Origin: Gamarada debralockiae
Taxonomy: Eukaryota > Ascomycota > Leotiomycetes > Helotiales > Hyphodiscaceae
Length of the DNA stretch: 40,533 nt
Assembly (NCBI GenBank): GCA_002803225.1
Contig: NXFV01001786.1
Coordinates: forward strand, 1 to 40,533
Direction: 5' to 3'
A model generated the notes under the pieces. That model had not been told where the DNA came from and ran no database searches. It was given only the letters and a program-made list of their open reading frames with translations. Shown here one piece after another: positions 11,181 to 22,317 of the stretch. How positions within the stretch are numbered: position 1 is the first letter of the stretch; every line of letters begins with the position of its first letter. The position numbers and the translations under genes are program-made.

Positions 11181-14100
11181 TCATTCCTTGGGCGTACTTG
11201 TGCCCTCTCCCCCACTGCTCCCAGCAGTTCGATCCATCAAGCCAGGGAATATCATTGCCTGCTCCATGTCATCCATATCCGGCACGTCACTCAAATCGCT
11301 CTCATCATCTGCACTATCATGCAGACTCCCTGGCGCAGAACTATCTTCTCTCTCTGCTCTTGGTTCTTTCTTTTCCTCACCATCGCCATTTCCATTCTGC
11401 GACATCGACGGAATTTCGACTCGCGCTTCACTTGCACTTCGCTGGCGTTCCTGCGAAGTTGGCGGGGCGTTCGATCCCAGGACTAGCGAGATAGGCGTCT
11501 CGGAGACTGAGTTGCGAGGTTTCGAAGGTGCAAGCGGACGAGGTGCTTCTGGTACTCGATTGATGGCCAATTCTGCACGACGGAGCACTTCGCGACGTCC
11601 AATACCGACCTTGCGAGGACGAGCACCAGCCGATTCAGATGAGCCAGCGAATGTGACGGGAACAGGAATCTGCGTGCCATCCATATTCATGACCAGGTTG
11701 TTCAAGCTCATCGGACCCATTGGTCTTGATACCGGTGCTGATTCGGCGGCACCATCAATCTGCGCTTGATGGAGGGATGACGGGCTTGGGCCTGGTAGCA
11801 TTGCGGCGACTTGTGTATAGAGAACCGCCCAAGCGTCGTTTATCATATCATCGATCGGGGTAGACTTCATCTGACCTTGATTCAATTTCTTCAACTCAAC
11901 GGTTTCGCGAAGGGCGTCGAGGGCGGGGTGCGACATGTTGGGGTCTGCGATCCAAATCTGCAACCGTTCTGAGAACAGTTCGAATTCCTCGTGTGGCACG
12001 GATTTGAAGACTTCATCCATGTTGGGAGGGATCTGGGCGGCACGACGGATAAGGCGAAGGTAGGTTGTGCAGCAGTCGTTCCAAACCTGGGCGAAACGGT
12101 GGAAATCGTTTGCCTTCTTGCGGACCCGCTTCGCGAGGGCTTCCATGCTCGCTTTATCGTTGACGATCCAAAGAAGTTTGATCATCAGTCGGACGTAGCG
12201 TTCCATGTACACGCAATGTCGGCCAGGTCGTTCTGCGTCCGGCTTCCACACCTGGATGTGCATTGTCTTAGTGAAGATTGATTCGCGAAACTCGTGGCGA
12301 GCGGCGGATGCTTGGACATAGTCGGGTCTGCTTTCATCGTACAGGATGCTGGCTACTCGCGCAATCATTCGATGATGCCAATGCTGCTTATCTGCATTCC
12401 GAAGGTGGCGAAAGCTTTCTAGGACAAATGGTTCCCAGTCTTCTTGATCATTGATGTCAATGTGCTCTCCTTTGCGAATCGCAAATGGTTGCTCTTGCAG
12501 GAGATTCGCACCGGCCTGCGGTTCCATCGCGCCATGTACGACGAGCTTGTGGACGATTGATACAAGCTTGTAGTGTGGTTCTAGAATGGGCTCTTGTCGA
12601 CTGTCCCTCGGCTTAGGTACGGTTTGTATGGCCCTGACGAAAGCTGCAAGTACAGATTCCATGGTCGGTTTGCTCGTTGGATCTCTCCCAGAGTCATCCC
12701 CAATCTTGGAATACATCTTCCAACGACATTTTCCAATCATGAAATGATTCCTAAGTTTATTAACCCTGCGCTCTAAAGATAGATCGGAGAATACTCACAT
12801 CCAGCTGTTGGGCATTTCCAAAGAAGACCGTCGGAAGAGCTCGCAAGCATATTGCCATACCATGTATCGCGTCATCTCTTTGTGCAGAGCCTGTTTGTAC
12901 ATGCCCACTTCACCAGAACCACTCATATGTTTCTCAAAATCGTCCACATAAAAGGCCTCCATCGCAAAAGGCTCCCGAGATGAAGCATAAAGGCGCATAC
13001 CGAAGTCGTGGTACATCTCGTTGATTTTCGTCAGCGTGTCGTATTGATCGTCCGCACATCGCATCGCTGTCGACAAAGCCATTACATAGCAATGAATTGC
13101 TGAACGTTGCAATCTAACAAGAACGGGGCGATCATTGTTGATCTTTTCTGCGCTCCACATGACCTCGTCTTCCAATTCGTAATCGAAGCACTGAGCGAGT
13201 CGGTACCATGCCTCCCAATGGTCTGCAGTATATTGAAGCTGCAATCTCATGAACGTCGCGGCAACTCTCATGTCGTCTGTTTGGCCACCGGGGCCGAGTC
13301 GCTTTTGTGATCGAAATTTAGTTAAGGCAATCATCCCTTGCAGGAAATACCAGCCCTTGTCCGCGAGAATGCTATCTGCAGTCACCACGGGAATGGAGTC
13401 GATCTCAACTTGACCCTTAAGAGCTTGGTACATGTGCAGTGGGCGTATCGAGGTTTTCAGGTACTCGGTAAGATTGCGAAGGTTATGAAGCATCTGAGGT
13501 GTCGACTTGGCAGGCCCGATCGCTGTTTGCATTCTCTCGATCGTGGTACGGAGCTCATGTTTCAGAAGATCCTTCATCGACATTCGGTTCGCCAAGACAA
13601 TTACTTGCTCTGCGATATTCAAAACGGTGCGCTTGTCAAGAGTCTCTGTTGGACATCCATGCTCTTCTAGCAAGTACGTTCCGACACCTAGACGAATACC
13701 ATATAGATCGTAGAGAACTTGGCCAAGATAGTCTTCCCATTTGTCAACCTGCTTTAGACGTATCATTTCAACCTTCATCATCTTGAGGAAGATCTTGTTG
13801 GATGCTTTGCAACATTTTCGCAGGCCCAGCGAGTAATGGACAAGTGCCAAGAAATCAGCGAGATCTTTTTCGGGCTGCAAGAAAAGCTCTCGATTCTGGG
13901 TCATGGCTTCTTTGACCATCGTGTACTGCAAGGCCCACGTGCGGACCTGCATCTCCCTGAGCTTGTTGATGAAGCTGGTGAACGAGCCTTGAGCACCATA
14001 CACCGCAGTCTGTGGTAGCTGGGTCATTCCGACTCGGACCTCGTCGTCGAAAAGAGCGGCAGAGTGGAGGACCCGGTTGAGCTGGGCAATCGCCCCACAA

Positions 14101-16972
14101 GTTGTTTTGAGATGACGCTCATCGATAATCTCGAAACAAGTAGCTGCATCATTCAATGCAATGGTCAACGATCTAACCAGTAAATCGTCCAAGGCTTTCA
14201 ACCACAACAGCAGTTGATGTTGACGTGGCCCTTCGACCGAGTCAACGTAATCATCTGTTCGCAGATCGGCTACAATAACCTCGATGCTCTTCAAGTAGCA
14301 AGAGAAGACCTTCGTGTTGTAACCGAGGCTGAAATACGCTTCCCGAAGTCGCTGCCACAAGAACAGGCGCAAGGAGGTACTGCCGCCCTTTAAGAACTTC
14401 CACATATCCCGCAATGCGGCAGGAGTACTGTCGGAAGCTTCTGAGACGACGTTAGGATCCTCGTTCTCGGCACCGTCAGGCTGCGACGTTGACTCTGGGT
14501 CGAGGACGGGCTCCAATGTTTCGATGATTGCCAAGGGATTCGATGTATCGGTTTGGAACAGATTAAAGAAGAAGTCCATGGTTGTGAGTCTTGAAACTTC
14601 ACGTTCTGCGGCAGCAACTGATATCTCCGGCATGACAGCGTTATTCGGAAGCTCAATCATTGGCTTGCCACTGTCTTCAAGTATGGCTTGAAGATCGGAC
14701 CAACATAGAACTTTGTGCTCACGAGAAACGTTCTCTGCCATGGTAGCATAGAATACGGATGCCCAGAGATATCTCAAAGAGAACTCATCGTTGTCTTGAC
14801 AAGCACGAGATCTGATAATATCTGCGGAGAAGTCTGCCCATCTGTCCAGCCGATCTTTGGTCATGACTCTTGTCTCGTAGTTAACGATGCTGCTTGGGTT
14901 TGTAATCCTGGAATATATATCAAGATGGAGCTCAAACAGGATCTGGGCCATTTCCTCCAAACGGACGAGTTCTTCTTGAACCCCACCTCTGTTTCGTAGC
15001 CTTTCAATATCAAGCTGGATACGAGTATAAATATCAGGATCAACGAAGCTGATGATTCGGACGACCGAGATTTTGAAGTCCTCGGGCCACATGGTGTTCT
15101 GATAAGTAGCAAGAACTTCGCAAAGCCATTCCCATATAACGTCTTGAAGGGGCATCCAGTCGGCGTCGACTTTTTTCGTGAATGAAATGAGGCCATCTGT
15201 AGCTGCGAAGGGCGGTTTAGTACTTTGCTTCAGTGGCCCAGACTTGGAGTTCTCCAGAAAGGCTGCCAAACCAGCATTAGCGCCTCCTGCGGATGAACCG
15301 AGGATATCAGCGGCATTTGCATTGACAAAAGTTGACGCCTTTTCATCGTCCCAAGTTCGTAAGATATCCCGCAGGTCTCGTACGGCGGTGTTGGCCAAGG
15401 TGTCCGAGCGATCCGACGGTCCTTCTTGAGCTAAGACTGCTTGCAGTTCCGGAAAGGTCCCCAAGTCATTAACACCAGTTTTTGTGAGAAGGCCACTCAC
15501 AAAAGTAAATACATCTTCATCAGCTCGAAAGAAAGTTTTCAGCTGTTCCGCAAATTGAGTGGCAGGGTCAACCTCCATTGTACTATCACGATTTCGAATT
15601 CGTTTGCTTCGTTTCTGTGTCCCACTGTCGTCTTCGGGGGTATCACGAATGCCCGCGGCAGATTGTGATCGCTTCCGGGTCGGGAGAGATATACTTTGTG
15701 AGCGTTGTCTGCCATCAGAGAGTGATACGGTTGTGGTCATAGTTACTATTTGAACCGGTTGATCGTCCGACTTCGCAGTGACAGGTGTAGGAACTGCTGT
15801 TTCGCTGCTCTCCCCAACAGGGGATTCTGTGACACCGACGTCTTTCATTATTTGGTCTTCTGTAGATATTGCTAATGGTGCATCTTTGAGCTCGACATTT
15901 TCATCTGCTGGCGGGAAACGAAGAGTTACTCCTTTGCCGGCAAGTCCATCTGGAGAAATCATAGCCATGCAAATTGCATCGCCGACCGCGGTCCAGCTCC
16001 ACAGGGGTATGTCGATGATTATGCGGGCTTGCGTGACCTCAGCGGGTTCATTTTCTGGCGTGTCGGTACCAAGCGATTTCGTGGCATCCGGGAGAAATGA
16101 GTACGGATCCATATATTTTGAAATAAATGGTGCCATCTTTTTCTTCAAGAAAGGGGCCATGATAGGATGTGACAGGGACAGCTCATCGGAGAGAACTTGG
16201 AGCTGTTCTTTCAATTGCTCTCCAGCAAACCCCTCCTCCAGTGACGGCGGATCGACTTCAGCAACTGTTGGATCATCATCGACCTCAACAGCAGCCTCAA
16301 GGCAGTATCTTGCAATCCTTCGGCTCCCAAGCATCGATCCTATACGCGCGGCTCGTCTCCATAATTCCGTGTCTGATTCGTCGCTGGCTAGGGCGAGTGC
16401 AAAGTTGTCCAAGGCAGCTTTGGCTTGATAATCAAGCTCAGCCTTGCTCAAGGCGTCCTCCTCTCGTAAGCCCGGATGTCGAATGTGAGACTTGACGCAG
16501 TCCAAAATGAATTGGCCATGGTTCTTGTGTGACAAGTATAATATTTGAGGTAATGTGCTGGGCGCTCCATCTGCTCCAGCAGCCACCAGATCGAGAGGGG
16601 CAAAGGATGTCTCCGCAAATTCGAGTTCGGGATGTTCGTCTAATCGCGCGAATTCTGTGACACTCTCGGGATATTTGAAGATTTCGGATTTGAATAGGTT
16701 GCTGTACGCTTCGGCGGCTTGGGCGTAGAGCTCGGGGCCTTGAGAATGTAATTTAAGGGCGGTCTGATAGAGTTTGAGGGCTTCTTCTATCTGCAGGAAA
16801 GTCAGCTGAAATTTTGGCGGCTTGGGAGATGTTGAGTGTACCTGTAGTTCTTTCGTGTTATCAACCTCGTCGTCGCTCTGATCGTCGGGTTCAATATTTA
16901 GAGCGGTGAAGCTCGCCTGATCGTACTATTAGCTGAGGAAGTATCTCTACAGATGGGAGTTATAATTACCAT
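11181..16972 (-). CDS. hir3: Histone transcription regulator 3 homolog (HIR complex subunit, CABIN1-like)
   Basis: Hir3 is the large TPR-rich scaffold of the HIR histone-chaperone complex, which deposits H3-H4 independently of replication and represses histone genes in the nucleus. Four exons are read: 16972-16970 (the ATG alone), 16916-16842, 16790-12799 and 12750-11181. The introns are 53, 51 and 48 bp, giving 1879 residues, within the usual fungal range of about 1.8-2.1 thousand. The start MASFTALNIEPD followed by an acidic stretch and the IEEALKLYQTALKLHSQGPELY repeat region is characteristic of fungal Hir3. A basic, Ser-rich segment near residues 397-427 (TRKRSQS, QKRSKRIRNR) looks like a nuclear localisation signal. 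The body is helical and TPR-like, and the C-terminus is disordered and acidic (DESDLSDVPDMDDMEQ). It runs divergently from the ChAPs gene. The long antisense frames inside it are shadows. Confidence 0.92.
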
Positions 16973-17890
16973 GGTGAAGGTTGCTGAGATAGAAAGGATG
17001 GCGAGCCTCCCCTTAGTTTGGCAGATAGAAAGTTGTCGCGAAGTTCAACGCGATTCTCGAAATCGCTGTCATGCAGCTGGGTGATTCTCGGAAGTTCGTG
17101 GATCTTCTTTTTTCCGAGGGAGTGGCTGGAATGTGGCTGAAGCTTGTCTCTTGCGTTCTGGAGAACCTCAACAGAGTATCTGAGGTAAAATGAAATGGTT
17201 GATCACTTGAGAGCGATTGATGGAAGGCTTTGTTTTTCAATCCAGTCATAGAGAAGGTTACATGGTGAAACGATGCCGTAGTTGCAAACTGAATACCAAA
17301 TTCCGACCTTTCTCCTCGTGGCCTGCTGATTCTGCCCTGCTTTATTGACCATGCCACGAAACCTTTCGGGATGTATAGATAATCTGCTATCATCCAACTG
17401 AAATCTGTACCTTTCTGTCTAATATACTCGAACCCGGAGTTTCATACTTCCACAGCAGCCCCGTACGCCTGCCTCAGCCGACCACACATTCGTACAGATA
17501 TAGAGACAGAAAACTCTCTCTCTCTCAATCAAAGACTCACTCGTCATGACACTGTACTTACCGTAATTGAAATTCCTCGTGGATTTCTCCTATGCAAATT
17601 CAAAGTCTCCCTTCAACAAGATGTTTCCATCAACTCATAAAATTGGGCGAGGCTGAGAGCTGAGCCAATGGAATGCAGCACAGGTCAATTGCGATGTTCC
17701 TGAATTTTGGGGCACTACCGCTGACCACGATTCAACTTTCCCAGAATAACGAAATTCAGATACAAACCCCCCACGGCCATCATCTCTCAGGTTGTTGGTG
17801 TATCAGTATCACCTGCGTATCCATTGCTAGGCAGAAACCGATTGATCTACCACGACAATCTAGGCTGACGCACCAGCGATCTGGCCCAAG
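16973..17890. promoter_or_regulatory. Shared intergenic (bidirectional promoter) region of HIR3 and the ChAPs gene
   Basis: The ATGs of the two divergent genes are 918 bp apart, so both promoters and 5' UTRs must lie here. A CT-dinucleotide run at 17514-17526 is the pyrimidine-rich tract often seen in fungal housekeeping promoters. I see no clear TATA box or histone-gene element. The short frames at 17013-17397 (minus) and 17673-17921 (plus) are not convincing genes. Confidence 0.6.
17514..17526 (+). repeat. CT dinucleotide tract
   Basis: Thirteen bases of alternating C and T lie 365 bp upstream of the ChAPs start. This is a promoter-type pyrimidine tract. Confidence 0.7.
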
Positions 17891-20271
17891 ATGGTTGCGC
17901 CAGCTGTACCAGAGTGCGTGAAGCTTCTTCAATCGAGCGCCGGCTCCCCAGAATGTTATGTACTGACTCAAGGGTTTCTAGATTGACAGAAGAAGTTCTT
18001 CACGAGTCTATTGATGCGCGAACGGAGGTACTGGCAGCGCTGCGCGAATTAGGACCTCCAGATCTAGTTCAATTGATCAAGCAAGCTCCACGCAGTCAAG
18101 GCAAACAAGTATGTTGAGAAAGATCAATGATTCTGGTGAAGCTGGAGGCCAACTGATCTTCCTCCAGATTGGCGTCTATCATCATGTCACAGGCGTGGAC
18201 GCATCCTCATCTGCAAGTCTTGCAGCCTACATCAATACTCTCACATACAAGGAGAACAATCAATCGACAACAAAGATAGTCGAGGGAATCTATTGGTATG
18301 TGATCCTTGGAGATAGTCATAGGGTTCTTGCTGACTGGTCACAGTTGCTACAATGCCTTCTCACGACTCGACATGCGCGTCCACGTTACGATTCCTGGAA
18401 CTGTCGATAGCTACTGCATAGATGAACGAGGAGACAAGAGGGTTGCATCGGATGAGTTGTGGTTGGAGACATACCTCTGTAGCGTCCTTCGCGCATACTC
18501 CTACGCAGATGATGGAAGTGGGGAGACAATCAGGAAGATCATGGGTGTTCGAAGATTCAATCCGGTAACAACCACGGAAACAGAACACAGATTCCTCCAA
18601 GCCGCAGAACACCTCTTCTTCAGAGGTACGGGATCCCCTCTATAAATGCGACCTTGTACTAATTGCAGCAGGCTGGCAACTCGGATCCGACTCCGTCGTT
18701 CAAGTACCCAACAATGTCTCGAATCACCTTACATCTGGCCTGCTGAAATACTTCCACACTACCGGTCGTTTTGCATCTGGAATCAATCTCTTCGAGAAAC
18801 TACGGACTCGGAATGTCGAAGTCTCTTCCCTACTCGCCAAGGTTCTGTTCATGGGCAACGAGGAGGTCCAGGCGGTCAGAGTACTCTACGACTCCGTCAA
18901 GCATTCGCCAATGGATTATGTGATGCTGGATACACAAGCAGAATTCTTGAAGCAAAAAGCTATGAATCCCAACAACCCCGAACTTAAGGAAGAAAGACTA
19001 CATATGGCTCTTGGTTGTGCGGATAGAAGCACGGTTGCTGCTCCCAGCGAATTTGGCACATGGGCACGATTAGCTGAGATCTACGTTGCCATGGAAGACT
19101 GGGAGAACGCCTTGACCACTTTGAACTCGTGTCCGATGTTCACATACCAGGATAAGGATGCACCAATCATGCCTGAGCCCAGAGAGATCCACTTACCGAC
19201 CCTTCCCGAAACCCGATTAGATGAGATCGACAGTGAGCCAGAGTCAAAATATGGAGAGCAGGTCCATCCAAGCCTCCTGAGTCTCCGCGCCGCCCAATAC
19301 AAAGGTACATTCAAGCATGCATACAGCATATTGACTGAGATGACGGCAAAGATCGGATGGGATCAGCTACTGAAGATTCGGAGCAATGTGTTTGTCATGG
19401 AGGAGGAGTATCGAAGCGAGAGACAACCTTCTTCAGGCACACAAGGTGAACCAATCAAGCGTAATGCGAGCACCGATGTACTGAGAGGAAGTCCAGGTCC
19501 TCCAATAAACGGCGATGACCACACTGACGAAGACGAGGAGAAGAGCACCAATGGAGCATCATCAACAGCCCCGACTCTCGTTGCAGAGAATGGCGTCAGG
19601 GGCACGGTGGCCGATGAGTCGGTTGAGAAGCCGTCTCACACGGTTACGCCAGAAGAGGTAAAGGGTGGCAATGAAGACGTAAGAAATATGATTCCGCCAA
19701 CGCTGATTTATCAACTAATGAGAACCAGGCCGAAGCAACCGAAGAACAACTCTCGAGATTCAACAACAAGCGTCTGTGTGAACGTTGGCTAGACAGCCTT
19801 TTCATGGTGCTTTACGAAGATCTCCGCATCTACACCATCTGGCGAACCGAGATGGCCCAGTACCGCGCCCAACAGATGCAATACAAGAAATCCGCCGAAG
19901 AATGGGAAATCCTGGGCTCACTCGCATCACGCCTACACCACCAAGCCGAAGCTGTCGAAGCGTACCGTCAATGCCTTGCGATCCGCTTCTCGCCAAAGGC
20001 GCTCACTGGTATTCTGGCAGAATACGAGAAAGACAAGAACACTCGCGAGACTATTGCGGCTGTCATTCGTCTGGTAACTTGGCAATATAGGTGGTATTCC
20101 GAGTTCTCGCCTGAGTTATTGCATACCATTCGCACGTTGATTGAGGACGAGGGTGCAGTGAAGGTCAGGAGTATCATTCAAGCAACCAGCTTGCCGCAGA
20201 ATGTGCTTGATTTGACGCACCACTATGCTGCACTTTGCGCGGCGTTCAGGAGCTCTGGGACAGAAGGATGA
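17891..20271 (+). CDS. ChAPs family protein (Chs5-Arf1-binding protein, Bud7/Bch1-like exomer subunit)
   Basis: ChAPs proteins form the exomer coat with Chs5 and Arf1 at the trans-Golgi network, sorting cargo such as chitin synthase to the cell surface. Six exons are read: 17891-17913, 17982-18108, 18168-18295, 18345-18625, 18669-19678 and 19729-20271 (703 aa, total divisible by three). Family marks are the N-terminal ELGPPDLVQLIKQ, then YHHVTGVDASSSASLAAYIN, then AFSRLDMRVHVTIPGTVDSY. TPR-type helices follow (FGTWARLAEIYVAMEDWENA; SLASRLHHQAEAVEAYRQCL). A Ser/Glu-rich disordered insertion at about residues 420-523 ends at the last intron. The first intron (68 bp) uses donor GTGCGT with a TACTGAC branch-like site at 17960-17966; the alternative donor at 17955 would give a stop. 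I cannot tell whether it matches Bud7, Bch1 or Chs6, as filamentous fungi usually carry fewer paralogues than yeast. Confidence 0.9.
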
Positions 20272-20620
20272 CGCGAGAAGTTCAAGTAGTGGTGGAGTGG
20301 AGCAGGGAAAGTTGAGTGGTATGATGGGCTGGACTAATCAAGAGTGGCATTTTTGAGCGTCCTTGCGTGCAATTTCAAGATCATTTGGCAGTGATATCCA
20401 AGAGTTAAGGTGTACCTTTAACTGTGGAATGGCGAGATTTGGCTGAGAACACGACCTGTTCAATGTACCATAGATAGCTGCATCAAAAAATCTCGATTTT
20501 GTCTCAGCCTTGTAAAGTTTCCTGGCAGTGAAGATGAGTGCAGATGACTTCCATTCTTGCGAGTCTCTTGAGATGTGGGTGCAGTGGTCACGGTGGTCCG
20601 ATGGGCTGAGGTACCCTGAG
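20272..20620. other. Convergent 3' intergenic gap
   Basis: This AT-rich stretch separates the ChAPs stop codon from the end of the zinc-finger remnant. It presumably carries both 3' ends. No gene is seen. Confidence 0.5.
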
Positions 20621-21515
20621 TTATCGCCGCGGTCCCGTTTCCGGCTCAGGTTGAACTTTGTCTATCAAAGGCTCTTCATGAACTGTATCCTGTTCTTCTC
20701 GTCTGCATCTTCGTGTATCCAATGTAGCAAGCTCTACCAGCAACGGTCCAATGCACTTTATACCCGCCACGGTTTGGAAATGAAACTCGAGGCCGTCCTT
20801 AGACAAAAAGCTCTCCTCACACTGCGAAGTCAAAAGGTCTAGGTCGATCTCAAACCTTCTGCCAACAAAACGGATTGCTTTCGTACATTGGAATCTTTCG
20901 TCTTTGTTTTGACGATCCACAAATTGCCAAAGCAATCGCGCAGCTCGGCGTCGGTGAGGAATGGTCTCCAGCATGCCCACCCAGCCTCATTGCGGAAGGT
21001 CGCAACAAGAGCATCCTCTCTAGCAAACTTGCGACCGCAGCCCCAGGCTTCAAAGAACATCGGCCTGCTTCCTTTGCAGGAGAACTTCTTCTCACCGCTA
21101 TGCAAAGCATTATGGCGATTCGGTCCTTCAGACGTACAAAAGTTTTTCCGCACACGCAACACATGAATGGGCGATGATTGGCGTGTGTTCGAGCATGCTC
21201 TCGAAGTGTTGAGGATCGAGTGAACTGCTTGGGACATTTGTCACACTTGAATCTTGCTGCCTCTTTTCCAGTTCGATGGCGCTTATTAGAGCCAGAAAGA
21301 TCAGCCTCAGTTGTATGAGTGTCTTCTTTATCGGCTGGGAAACCAGTCTTATGATCTTCACCACTCTCGTGTGACTTTGAGTTTGAGCAATAGATGGAGG
21401 AGTCGGAGTTGAGCGTTCAACCGAGACGTCGGCTTCTGTGTTCACCCTGCAAACATCGAAAAGGGTATCTGAGTTTGGTTCTAGTCCTTCTCTCCCCACA
21501 TCTCTGGTCGTTCAT
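20621..21515 (-). pseudogene. Broken C2H2 zinc-finger gene
   Basis: From the ATG at 21515-21513 the frame meets TGA at 21419-21417, then runs on in the same frame through two good fingers. Finger 1 is CDKCPKQFTRSSTLREHARTH and finger 2 begins CCVCGKTFVRLKDR. A frame change at about 21117-21127 is needed to reach NRHNALHSGEKKFSCKG and the atypical module WGCGRKFAREDALVATFRNE. Another change at about 20915-20930 leads to a second, similar module (SKDGLEFHFQTVAGIKCIGP) ending at TAA 20623-20621. The pattern of two classic fingers plus a CGRRFAR...HFR.EAG module is common in fungal C2H2 proteins. The TGA could be hidden by an unseen intron, but the frame changes lack splice signals. It is probably a pseudogene of a nuclear DNA-binding protein. 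Confidence 0.6.
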
Positions 21516-22317
21516 CCCTCTACCAACCGCAAAGCTCCTTCACAATCAGATGTCAGTCGCAAGCAACACTGAACCCCCTCAAATAATTGCAAGATCTTCG
21601 TCAGGGCTGGGGTTAAGACCATGCTCACAGCCGCATGATCTCAGGACAACGTAACTTCTGAGCGCTGCAACTCGAGACCACACCGCTCCACGACATTGTC
21701 TCATTGTCCAGCGGGCACTTCGGGGAAATGATGGTTGACGGCCTCTATCCATCAGCAGCAACGACGAAAGCCGAGTACCTAGCACAGCGCTCTAAAAATT
21801 GTGACGACTGAGGTCGCAAGAGAGAGTGAGGAAGTGAAAAGGAGAACTTGAGAGAGGGGAGAGCCGGAGAGTTCGAGGAAGGCGCTTCTGGCTTGAAAGT
21901 TGGGATAGAAGATATCTTTTGAAAAGACTCTCTTTCAAAGGTTATTTTAAAGGAAAGGCAATTCGAGGTCTCTCTGTCGTAGCTAATTCAATTTTGCTTC
22001 CTTGAATCTCTCATTATGCCCATCCGGGAGAGGGTTGAATCACGTGATTACAAGGAACCTAGGTTTGGCCTCGTAATGGTTCCAGTGCATCAAACGGCAA
22101 GCATTGACCTGCCAATTCTTGGTAAGCACGTCGCAAACTTGAGAAATATTTTCCGTCATTTCGTAATCATTGCAATGGTATAAGATTGGGCATGATAGAT
22201 ACAGCAAACCTCTCACAGAGAATTTGGTTGTGTAAATCTTGTAATATCAAAAAGCCCTCCCCTTTCCACATACTCGCACACAAATTTATTAACACAGTAC
22301 GTCGAAGCGACACAGGC
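21516..22317. other. Intergenic between zinc-finger remnant and NCS1 permease
   Basis: A palindromic TCACGTGA lies at 22040-22047. Purine-rich GAGAG stretches occur around 21820-21880. No gene is supported. Confidence 0.45.

Noticed and set aside
11086..11769. 227-codon plus-strand frame
   Set aside because: It lies antisense inside the last HIR3 exon, with low-complexity Ser/Pro composition and no domain; it is a shadow of the real gene.
15778..16428. 216-codon plus-strand frame
   Set aside because: Antisense shadow of HIR3; its Ser/Thr-rich sequence mirrors the acidic and Ser-rich coding strand.
17955..17981. 27-bp intron (GTTATG...CTAG) in the ChAPs gene
   Set aside because: Too short, and joining gives TAT TGA; the 17914-17981 intron keeps the frame.
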